Assembly: GCF_000718085.1 (NCBI RefSeq)
Contig: NZ_JOEC01000006.1
Coordinates: forward strand, 1 to 56,498
DNA: 56,498 bases
Reading direction: 5' to 3'
Source of the DNA: Mycetocola saprophilus
GTDB lineage: Bacteria; Actinomycetota; Actinomycetes; Actinomycetales; Microbacteriaceae
A program made the translations under genes and the position numbers. This document shows positions 1-7,703 of this stretch, one piece after another (positions within the stretch are counted from its first letter, which is position 1; each line of letters begins with the position of its first letter). Below the pieces are notes generated by a model. The model was not told the DNA's origin. It worked only from the letters and a program-made list of their open reading frames with translations, and ran no database searches.

Positions 1-261
1 TCGCTTCCACAACCGATAAAGAATCAGATTGTGAGTGGGGCATCCGTGAAGCGGATGAGTTTCAATCCTGCCACACAACCAAGCACAGAACAAGTCCGGG
101 GTGTTGAAGTATGGGGATGATCCCGCTTGAGGCCGACCGCTTTTCGCTTGCCGCACCTTTGGGGTGATGAGTATTACTTTACGCAGGTTCCACAGAACGG
201 GCAAATCGAGGCCGAATAGTGGCGTGTCGCACCCAACTTCCGCATGTTTTCGCGAGCATCA
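1..261. other. Left-edge stretch, no confident gene
   Basis: This stretch is visibly less GC-rich than what follows. Short open segments read plausibly in different frames: frame 3 from base 3 to 104, frame 3 again from an ATG at 111 to a TGA at 165-167, and frame 1 ending in a TAG at 217-219 (last residues about DEYYFTQVPQNGQIEAE). No single frame stays open and I recognise no family. It could be the decayed 3' end of a gene lying to the left, or ordinary intergenic DNA. The end of the tetR gene follows at 262. Confidence 0.3.
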
Positions 262-825
262 CTACGCAGCACTCAGCGCATGATCGATCAACACCTCGGC
301 CGCGGCGCGCGCCTGGCCCGCGGCCTCCCCCGAACCGGCGATGGCCGCGGTGGTCTGCGCACCCTCGGCCAGCAGCGCAAGCTGAGCCGCCAGAAGCGTG
401 GGTGCACCCAGGTCATCGACGATCTCGGCCAATCGACGCTGGAACGACTCCTTGTGCTCGCGGACGATCCGGCGCACCTCGGCGTCCTCTCCCCCGAGCT
501 CCCCGAAGGCGTTGATGAACCCACACCCACGGAAGCTGTCCTCACAGAACCAGTCGGCCAGATAGTCGTAGACGGCCAGGAGTCGCTCACGCGAGCCCCC
601 CACCTCGGCCATGCGCGCCTCGACACCGTCGCTCCACTGCCGGTGCCGCTTCTCCAGCACCGCACGCACAATCGCATCCTTCGCCGGGAACTCCGAGTAG
701 AGGCGGCGCAGCGACACCCCGGCGGCATCGCGCAGTTCGGCCATCCCCACCGCGGTAATACCCCGCTCATAGTAGAGCCGATCGGCGGTATTGATGATTG
801 TTTCGGCAACGGATTCGGAGGTCAT
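262..825 (-). CDS. TetR/AcrR family transcriptional regulator
   Basis: A 187-residue one-component repressor. An N-terminal helix-turn-helix (about residues 8-52, with the AGVSLRRLYSEFPAKDAI core typical of TetR recognition helices) is followed by an all-helical ligand-binding domain. I start it at the ATG at 823-825, because the longer in-frame version would add 25 residues translated from the operator region. It is divergent from the hydrolase at 921, and the 95 bp between them hold two copies of a palindrome. It therefore probably represses both itself and the hydrolase and is released by a small ligand. The ligand cannot be inferred from the sequence. Confidence 0.9.
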   Translation of the reverse strand: MTSESVAETIINTADRLYYERGITAVGMAELRDAAGVSLRRLYSEFPAKDAIVRAVLEKRHRQWSDGVEARMAEVGGSRERLLAVYDYLADWFCEDSFRGCGFINAFGELGGEDAEVRRIVREHKESFQRRLAEIVDDLGAPTLLAAQLALLAEGAQTTAAIAGSGEAAGQARAAAEVLIDHALSAA

Positions 826-845
826 GCATTCATTGTACTTGCAAT

Positions 846-861
846 GAGAACGATCATTCTC
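846..861. promoter_or_regulatory. TetR operator, copy 1 (imperfect palindrome)
   Basis: GAGAACGATCATTCTC differs by one base from the perfect palindrome 35 bp to its right. It lies 20 bp upstream of the tetR start, so binding here would block tetR transcription. The assignment to this regulator is inferred from position and symmetry. Confidence 0.7.
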
Positions 862-866
862 TATAG

Positions 867-1757
<891 letters not shown>

Positions 1758-1769
1758 GCACTCGGCCAG

Positions 1770-1801
1770 ACGGCCCGGCTTCCCTGGGGAAGCCGGGCCG
1801 T
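1770..1801. terminator. Bidirectional terminator hairpin
   Basis: A perfect 14-bp stem (1770-1783 with 1788-1801) and a 4-nt loop lie between the convergent hydrolase and MMPL genes. There is no long U tract, which is common in high-GC actinobacteria. Confidence 0.8.
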
Positions 1802-1806
1802 CGTGG

Positions 1807-4437
1807 TTACTCGGTCACCTCGCGCGGGCTGGGTTCGCGCGCGAGCTTGCTTGGCCACCAGATCTTCGGACCGATGTCGTAGGCGAGGGCGGGGACCAAG
1901 AGCGAGCGCACGATTAGGGTGTCCAGCAGCACACCGAACGCCACGATGAACGCGATCTGCGCCAAGAACAGGATCGGAATCACCCCGAGCGCCGCAAACG
2001 TGGCCGCCAGCACGATTCCCGCCGAGGTAATCACCCCGCCGGTGACCGAGAGTCCACGCAGGATGCCCGGCCTCGTGCCGAAGCGCTTGGATTCCTCGCG
2101 CACCCGGGTCATCAGGAAGATGTTGTAGTCGATGCCGAGCGCGACCAGGAATACAAACCCGTAGAGCGGAACCGCGGGTTCCGCCCCGGGGAACTTGAAC
2201 ACCCCGTCGAACACCCAGGCCGAAACACCCAGCGCCGTGCCGAATGAGAGCACCACCGTGGCGATCAGGATGATCGGGGCCAGGATCGAGCGCAGCAGGA
2301 GCATCAGAATCAGCAGGATCACCACGAGCACAACCGGGATGATCAGGTTGCGATCGTGGGTGGCCGCGTCGTTGGTGTCGATCGCGGTCGCGGTTGTTCC
2401 GCCCACCCGGACCGGATCGTTGCCACCATCAAGCTCGGTGCGCAGGTCGCGGACCAGCTTCTCGGCCGCGTCAGAATCCGGTTCGGCATTCAGGGTGGCC
2501 TGGAGCAGGATGTGGCCGTCGGAAACGGTCGCGTCCACGGTGTTCGGCGCGGCCGGATTACCGGGGGCGGTGAACACCGCCGTGCCGTTCTGCACGGTCG
2601 CTGCGGCGGTTCCGCTCGGGGAGGCACTGGCGAGCGCCTGCACCTGACCGAGGCCGTCGTTTTTGCTCAGGGTTTCGATGACCTCGGCGGCGCGCGCGGT
2701 GGGGGCCAGCACCTGAATCGGGCTTCCCGATCCGCCGGGGAAGTGCTCGGCGAGCACCTTCTGCCCGTCGCGCGCGGGTGACTCGTTGAGCACCAGCGCA
2801 CTCTGCGGAACGCCGGTGGCATTCAGCTGAGGGATCCCGATCCAGGCGGCGAGGAGCACCACGGTGCAGCCGATCCAGATCAGGCGCGGACGCTTGGTCA
2901 CCGCGCGACCCACCTTCGGCCACCATCCGCGGGCGTCCGGTCCCGCGAGCACCGGATGGGCACTGCCGAATCGGGTGTTGCGCGGCCAGAATGCAACCCG
3001 CCCCGACATCAGCAGCAGCGCCGGGAGGAAGGTGAGGGCCGAGAGCACCGAGAACAGGATGCCGATCGCGGCCACCGGTCCCAGCGCGCGGTTGTTGTTC
3101 AGATCGCTCAGCAGCAGGCACAGCAGACCCGCGATCACGGTACCGCCGGAGGCCAGGATCGGTTCGATGCTGCCGCGCAGCGCAACCATCGTGGCATCCC
3201 AGCGCGACTGATGATCCCGCAGCGCCTCCCGATAGCGCGACACATACAACAGCGCATAGTCGGTGGCGGCACCGATCACCAGGATGAACAGGATCCCCTG
3301 CACCTGCCCGTTGAGCAGCACGATATTCGCCTTGGCCAGCCACCACACGGTGAGCAGCGCGGTGCACAGCGCGAACATCGAGGCCGCCAAGACCAGGACC
3401 GGAAGCAGCGGCGAACGGTAAACGATGACCAGGATCACAAACACCGCGGCGAGCGCGACCAACAGCAGCAGGCCGTCGATCCCGGCGAAGGCACCCACCA
3501 GATCGGTGGTGAAGCCGGCCGGGCCGGTGACATAGGCGGACAGGCCGGACGGCAGGTCCTTCGACAGCGTGGTGCGGAGCGCCGAGACAGTATCGCTCGC
3601 ATCGGCGCTGTCGATCGGCACGAAGACGGTTGCAGCCTTGCCATCCTCGCTAAAGATTGCCGGAGACGGAGCCTCCGAGATGCCCGGGGTGCCCTTGATC
3701 GCGGCGGCGCGCTCGGAGATGAGGGCGCGGTCGGCCTCGGTCAGGGCGGAATCCCGGGCAATCACCAGGACCGCGGGAATCGCATCGGACTCGCTGAACC
3801 CGGGCAGTGCGGCGGCCACCTTGGTCGCGTCGGCGCTGGCCGGGAGGTAGCTGATCTGGTTGTTGGTGGAGACCTCGCTGACCTTGCCAAAGTAGGGTCC
3901 GCCGATCGCTCCGCCGGCAACCCAGAGGATGATCAGCACCGCCGGGAGCAGGATCCGCAACCACCGGGGCACACGCGAACCGGGAACGCGGTGGCCCGAG
4001 GATTTGGGTGTGGTGGGCTCCTCGGGTGCGGTGGACGCGGCGGGCGCGTCATCCGCGGGCCGGGTGATCGACTCGGCGCGGGCGGCGAGCGCATCGTCCG
4101 CGGGCCGGGTGATTGACTCGGCGCGGGTGGCGAGCGCATCGTCCGCGGGCCGGGTGATCGACTCGGCGCGGGCGGCGAGCGCATCGTCCGCGGGCCGGGT
4201 GATCGACTCGGCGCGGGCGGCCTCCACGGGAGCTTCGCCCGCGGGAGCCTCGCCCTCGGGTGCCTCACCCGCAGGAGATGTTCCACTCACGTCCGCACCC
4301 GGCCGCGCGCCGGCCGCCGCATGGGCGGCAAGAATCTCGGGGGTGATGATTGGGATCGCATGGGTGGGGGTGCGATCGGATTCGCGATTCGGATCCTTCT
4401 CATCGATGGGCCGGTCCGAACCGTGTCGGGGATTCAC
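1807..4437 (-). CDS. MMPL/RND family transporter with repetitive N-terminal extension
   Basis: An 876-residue inner-membrane exporter with two MMPL halves. A first membrane helix at about 158-178 is followed by a large extracytoplasmic loop and a five-helix block (about 310-480). After about residue 510 comes a second helix, second loop and second five-helix block. Such proteins export lipids or other hydrophobic molecules, driven by proton flow. The first 155 residues are Ala/Pro/Glu-rich and disordered, and carry four 15-residue repeats (AESITRPADDALAAR type) at about 76-133. It starts with a GTG that overlaps the nicotinamidase stop (GTGA), so the two are translationally coupled. The substrate is unknown. 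A MmpS-like lipoprotein lies about 2.4 kb away, separated by other genes. Confidence 0.92.
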   Translation of the reverse strand: MNPRHGSDRPIDEKDPNRESDRTPTHAIPIITPEILAAHAAAGARPGADVSGTSPAGEAPEGEAPAGEAPVEAARAESITRPADDALAARAESITRPADDALATRAESITRPADDALAARAESITRPADDAPAASTAPEEPTTPKSSGHRVPGSRVPRWLRILLPAVLIILWVAGGAIGGPYFGKVSEVSTNNQISYLPASADATKVAAALPGFSESDAIPAVLVIARDSALTEADRALISERAAAIKGTPGISEAPSPAIFSEDGKAATVFVPIDSADASDTVSALRTTLSKDLPSGLSAYVTGPAGFTTDLVGAFAGIDGLLLLVALAAVFVILVIVYRSPLLPVLVLAASMFALCTALLTVWWLAKANIVLLNGQVQGILFILVIGAATDYALLYVSRYREALRDHQSRWDATMVALRGSIEPILASGGTVIAGLLCLLLSDLNNNRALGPVAAIGILFSVLSALTFLPALLLMSGRVAFWPRNTRFGSAHPVLAGPDARGWWPKVGRAVTKRPRLIWIGCTVVLLAAWIGIPQLNATGVPQSALVLNESPARDGQKVLAEHFPGGSGSPIQVLAPTARAAEVIETLSKNDGLGQVQALASASPSGTAAATVQNGTAVFTAPGNPAAPNTVDATVSDGHILLQATLNAEPDSDAAEKLVRDLRTELDGGNDPVRVGGTTATAIDTNDAATHDRNLIIPVVLVVILLILMLLLRSILAPIILIATVVLSFGTALGVSAWVFDGVFKFPGAEPAVPLYGFVFLVALGIDYNIFLMTRVREESKRFGTRPGILRGLSVTGGVITSAGIVLAATFAALGVIPILFLAQIAFIVAFGVLLDTLIVRSLLVPALAYDIGPKIWWPSKLAREPSPREVTE
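4036..4215 (-). repeat. Four 45-bp tandem repeats inside the MMPL gene
   Basis: Four near-identical 45-bp units encode the repeated 15-residue block of the transporter's cytoplasmic N-terminus. Unit length is a multiple of three, so copy-number change would keep the frame. Confidence 0.85.
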
Positions 4438-5057
4438 GCGTCTGTCACCTCACCGGAGTGGGCGAGGGAGGCGCCGCCCGAGCGCAGTTCCTCGAGGGCT
4501 CGGGCGCTGGCGTCGGCATCGACTCCGGCAACCAGGTCGGTGAGCACTCGCACGTCGAACTCGGCAGCGAGCGCATCCAGAGCGCTAGCGCGTACGCAGT
4601 GGTCGGTGGCGATCCCCACCACATCCACGGTGGTAATGCCGGCATCGCGCAGCACCTCGGGGATGCCGCGCACATCGGCCGGATCGGCGGCGTCCGGGGA
4701 ACCGGCCGCGCCTTCAAACATCGAGTAGGCGGGAATACCCCGCCCCTTATACACGTGCACGGTGTCCGCGGGCAGGCGCAGCTCGGGGTGATAGTCGGCA
4801 CCATCGGTGTCGGCGACGCAGTGCACGGGCCAGGTCGTCACGAAGTTGGGGGCCTCGCCCGCCGGGGCAAAGTGCCCACCGTTGCTATTGGTGGCATCAT
4901 GCCAGTCTCGCGAAGCGACCACGAGCGCATACGCTCCCGGGTGGGATTCGAGGTGATTGCTCACGTTCCGTGCGAGGGCCGCGCCCCCGGAAACCGCGAG
5001 CGCACCGCCCTCGGTGAAATCGTTTTGTACGTCCACGATCAGCAGCGCCCGAGACAT
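4434..5057 (-). CDS. pncA: Nicotinamidase/pyrazinamidase
   Basis: A 207-residue cysteine hydrolase of the isochorismatase fold that converts nicotinamide to nicotinate for NAD salvage. The catalytic triad is Asp9 (VDVQNDF), Lys104 (YKGRG) and Cys154 (TDHCV). The metal ligands correspond to Asp51, His53, His62 and His79 (RDWHDA, GHF, WPVHC), the same pattern as mycobacterial PncA. Length is close to the usual 186-210 residues. It is the first gene of a two-gene unit and its TGA overlaps the GTG of the MMPL transporter. A purine-rich GGGGGA ribosome site precedes the ATG. Confidence 0.95.
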   Translation of the reverse strand: MSRALLIVDVQNDFTEGGALAVSGGAALARNVSNHLESHPGAYALVVASRDWHDATNSNGGHFAPAGEAPNFVTTWPVHCVADTDGADYHPELRLPADTVHVYKGRGIPAYSMFEGAAGSPDAADPADVRGIPEVLRDAGITTVDVVGIATDHCVRASALDALAAEFDVRVLTDLVAGVDADASARALEELRSGGASLAHSGEVTDA

Positions 5058-5162
5058 ATGTCCCCCTTCAGCCAGGTGATACCACCCTAGTGGCGAAGTC
5101 TTCCGGCTTCCAGCCCAAAAACGTGGCGTTACGTGCCGGAAACATGGGCGGCGGGAATCGAG

Positions 5163-6611
5163 TCAGCGGTTTGAAAGCCCGTTGCCGCAGCGGTAGAACC
5201 CGGTGGCCACCGTGTCGATCCCCTGCCGGGCGGATTCGGAGACGCGTCCGGTGGCGTAGATCACAAAGGTCAGCGTGCTTCCATCGGCCGCGTCGATGAA
5301 CCCCCCGAGCGTATAGGCGTTGGTGATCGACCCGGTTTTGCCCACGATATGACCGCGAGCAACCGCGTTGGGACCGGTGAAACGGTTGCTGTAGCCCAGG
5401 GTCCCGGTCTGGCCGGCCACCGCGAGCCCATCACGAATGAACCCGAGGTTTCCCTCCCGCGCCCCAATCTTCATATACAGACCGGCCAGATAGGACGGGG
5501 GTACCGCGTTGTTGGGGCTCATCCCCGAGGTGTCGGCGATGGTCAGGGCGGAGGTGTCCAGCCCGTAGGTTTTCAGCGCCTCGGGAATGGCCTGGGACAC
5601 GGCGGCCAGGGTGTTTCCGGTTCCCATCTTGATCGCGACCTGACGACCCAGCATCTCGGCCAGGGTGTTATCGGAGGGGATCAGCATAAGCGGGATCAGG
5701 GCCGAGAGCGGGGCCGACTGGACGCTGGCCAGCTCGGTTGCGCCGGCACCCGCGGTTCCCGTGGAGGTTGATGCCCCGGGGAAGTAGGAGGCGAAGGCGT
5801 CGCCGGCACGGCCCACCGGGTCCTCCCCCCGGGGAGCGAGGAACACCTTGGGATCCGCGCGGTCGGCATCCACCTGCAGCGCGGTGATGTGCGAGAGCCA
5901 GCCCGCGCGCCGCTCGGTGGCCGGCCAGCTGGGATCCCAGGTGGGGCCGCCGAAGTAGGTGGAATCCAACAGGATGCGTCGCACGGGCTCGCGAATCCCC
6001 GCGGCGGTGCGCGCGGCGGTGACCTTCTTGGCCAGGTCGTCCAGGTGTGCGGCACCGGTGTAGACGGGCTCGGTTCCGGAGGGCAGCCGGCTCAGGGTCA
6101 GGTCTCCCCCACCCACCAGCACAATCGTGCCCGCGTCGGGGCCGCTCACCACGCGGGTGGAGGCCCGATAATCCGGGCCCAACACGTTCAGCGCGGCCGC
6201 GGCGGTGAGGATCTTCATCGAGCTCGCGGTCGCCCGCGGGGTGTCCTGGTCGCGTTCAAACAGGATCTCGCCGGTGGCGGCGTTGTACACCTGCGCCTGG
6301 AAGGTGCCCAGGCGAGGGTCATGAATCAGGTTCTCGACCGAGCAGGTGCGGGCGAATGCGGGCGGAGTCTGGGTCGGCACCGGACGCTCGGGAACCTCCG
6401 GAGTGGGCTCGGCGCTCGGCGCGGCAGCCTCGGCCGACGAGGGTGCGGAATCGGGGGTGCGGGCGATCGAACCGGAAACCGCGCCGGCGGCGATCACCGC
6501 GAGCGCGAGCCCACCGGCGAGGAGCCCGAGCGGGAGCGGACGCTGCCACCACACCCTACGCGGAGGTTCGGCGATGGTCGGGGTGCCCGGCTCGGTCTGC
6601 TGATCGTCCAT
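5163..6611 (-). CDS. dacB: D-alanyl-D-alanine carboxypeptidase/endopeptidase, PBP4 type (peptidase S13)
   Basis: A 482-residue membrane-anchored penicillin-binding protein that trims peptidoglycan stem peptides outside the cell. A cytoplasmic stub is followed by one membrane helix (about 26-48) and an Ala/Pro/Glu-rich linker to about residue 85. The S13 catalytic domain has S130-S-M-K133, S313-D-N315 and K425-T-G427. All three active-site motifs are intact and the length fits actinobacterial DacB. The ATG is preceded 7 nt upstream by TAGGAT and has no Shine-Dalgarno, which suggests a leaderless mRNA. In many actinobacteria dacB lies near tilS and hpt, but not here. Confidence 0.93.
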   Translation of the reverse strand: MDDQQTEPGTPTIAEPPRRVWWQRPLPLGLLAGGLALAVIAAGAVSGSIARTPDSAPSSAEAAAPSAEPTPEVPERPVPTQTPPAFARTCSVENLIHDPRLGTFQAQVYNAATGEILFERDQDTPRATASSMKILTAAAALNVLGPDYRASTRVVSGPDAGTIVLVGGGDLTLSRLPSGTEPVYTGAAHLDDLAKKVTAARTAAGIREPVRRILLDSTYFGGPTWDPSWPATERRAGWLSHITALQVDADRADPKVFLAPRGEDPVGRAGDAFASYFPGASTSTGTAGAGATELASVQSAPLSALIPLMLIPSDNTLAEMLGRQVAIKMGTGNTLAAVSQAIPEALKTYGLDTSALTIADTSGMSPNNAVPPSYLAGLYMKIGAREGNLGFIRDGLAVAGQTGTLGYSNRFTGPNAVARGHIVGKTGSITNAYTLGGFIDAADGSTLTFVIYATGRVSESARQGIDTVATGFYRCGNGLSNR

Positions 6612-6618
6612 AGAAGCG

Positions 6619-6624
6619 ATCCTA
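6619..6624 (-). promoter_or_regulatory. Predicted -10 element of dacB (leaderless)
   Basis: Minus-strand TAGGAT ends 7 nt before the ATG, so transcription would begin at or next to the start codon. It is one of seven genes in this window with the same layout. Confidence 0.5.
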
Positions 6625-6720
6625 TCGGGGGCAATTTTGCGACATCGGCGGGGTTGCGTTTTTTGAATTGCCGAATGAGACGCTAAGCTCGTTCCCGGAA
6701 CGGTGCGTGTGCACCCTCCG

Positions 6721-6796
6721 GCCGCCTTAGCTCAGTCGGTAGAGCGTTTCACTCGTAATGAAAAGGTCACGAGTTCGATTCTCGTAGGCGGCTCCA
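6721..6796 (+). tRNA. tRNA-Thr (anticodon CGU, reads ACG)
   Basis: The cloverleaf is complete. The acceptor GCCGCCT (6721-6727) pairs with AGGCGGC (6786-6792). The anticodon stem TTTCA/TGAAA holds loop CTCGTAA with anticodon CGT, and the T arm is ACGAG-TTCGATT-CTCGT. The discriminator is T and the CCA is encoded (6794-6796). A strong terminator follows immediately. Confidence 0.97.
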
Positions 6797-6798
6797 CA

Positions 6799-6833
6799 AA
6801 AACCCCCGATCAGGATGCCTGATCGGGGGTTTT
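6799..6833. terminator. Bidirectional intrinsic terminator
   Basis: A 16-bp stem (AAAACCCCCGATCAGG with its complement) around a 3-nt loop. T-rich ends on both strands let it stop the tRNA from the left and the lipoprotein gene from the right. Confidence 0.9.
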
Positions 6834-6847
6834 GCGTGATCGTGCGA

Positions 6848-7375
6848 TTACCGGGACAGATACAGGCAGGTAACCGGCTGATATCCGGTGGTGTGCTGGG
6901 TGGCCACGATCTCACCGTCGATCCGGATCTCGCAGGTCAGGTTGCCGCGGGAACCATCGATGTTCTTGGCGAAAAGCACAAGCTTGTGGAACCCGGCGGC
7001 ATCCTCGGCGCTCAGCGTTTGGGTGTCGTTCCAGGGAAGGGCGCGCGCGGTCGCATCGACATCCGCATCGGTATCGGTGCGGACCACCACGTTACGGATC
7101 AGCGCGGATCCGGCATCGCCGGTTACCGTGAATTCCACTCGACGCTCACCGTCGGTCCCCGTCTCGGTGGGCGATGCGGTTGCTCCCGGTTCAACCGGGG
7201 GCTCGGAGGCGATTCGGGCATCGGCGGACGCCGAGGGGGAGGCAGACGCGGATGCCGTGGCATCGGGTCTCGGCCCGGTCGCGCAGCCCGCGAGAAGCAG
7301 GACTCCCGCCGAGGCGAGGGCAACACCCGCCAGCATCCCAGAGCGAGCCAGACCAAAACCAAACCGTGTACGCAT
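6848..7375 (-). CDS. Lipoprotein with MmpS-like C-terminal domain
   Basis: A 175-residue predicted lipoprotein. A basic N-region and hydrophobic helix (about 13-29) end in the lipobox LLLAGC with Cys31, followed by an Ala/Ser/Asp/Pro-rich linker to about residue 75. The C-terminal beta-rich domain contains LPWNDT, TCEIRIDGE and a paired cysteine near the end. This matches the general pattern of MmpS transport-accessory domains (an LPW motif followed by a C-R-I-x-V-D-G strand). I start at the internal ATG 7373-7375 because the longer frame would put 56 non-hydrophobic residues before the signal peptide. Family assignment is by eye. A partnership with the MMPL transporter at 1807 is only a suggestion. 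Confidence 0.7.
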   Translation of the reverse strand: MRTRFGFGLARSGMLAGVALASAGVLLLAGCATGPRPDATASASASPSASADARIASEPPVEPGATASPTETGTDGERRVEFTVTGDAGSALIRNVVVRTDTDADVDATARALPWNDTQTLSAEDAAGFHKLVLFAKNIDGSRGNLTCEIRIDGEIVATQHTTGYQPVTCLYLSR

Positions 7376-7703
7376 GCCTCCATCCTCGTCGCTTTCCCGA
7401 CGCATCACGGGCAGGTGTCTGAGAACGAGTGTTTGGTAGTCGGCTGCGGCCGAGAAAACATAACAAAGCTCAGGCAGAACGGACGCGCCGAACGAACGCG
7501 GCGGATTCAGGGTTAACTTCCGGCAAACTCCGAGCATCCGCATGGTCGCGGTGATTACTTAGCCCTTTTAGGGGGCAAAATCCCCGTTTCCCACGAGCCC
7601 GGTCACCCGCCGTTCATTCCCATTCAACTCCCGCTGGTTAGCCTCCACGAGATGCCGGGGAACCCCGCCCCGCGCGCACATCCCCTCACACCTGGAGACA
7701 GAA
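7376..7703. other. Divergent intergenic region
   Basis: These 328 bp lie between the MmpS-like lipoprotein and the secreted phosphoesterase. I see no gene. They should hold the promoters of both, and the PHO-box-like direct repeats at 7601-7632 are annotated separately. A TAGCCT at 7639-7644 could be the -10 of the phosphoesterase. Confidence 0.6.
7601..7632 (+). promoter_or_regulatory. PHO-box-like direct repeats (putative PhoP site)
   Basis: GGTCACCCGCC (7601) and GTTCATTCCCA (7612) are 11-bp direct repeats matching the Streptomyces PhoP repeat unit G(G/T)TCAYYY. A weaker ATTCAACTCC follows at 7622. They lie about 70 bp before a secreted phosphoesterase gene, where phosphate-starvation control would be expected. 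No PhoPR genes are in the window. Confidence 0.45.

Noticed and set aside
59..70. GTTTCAATCCTG resembles the end of a CRISPR repeat
   Set aside because: Only one copy, no regularly spaced partner and no cas genes.
4434..4728. Alternative small frames over the pncA 3' end
   Set aside because: They overlap the intact catalytic-motif frame and have no ribosome site.
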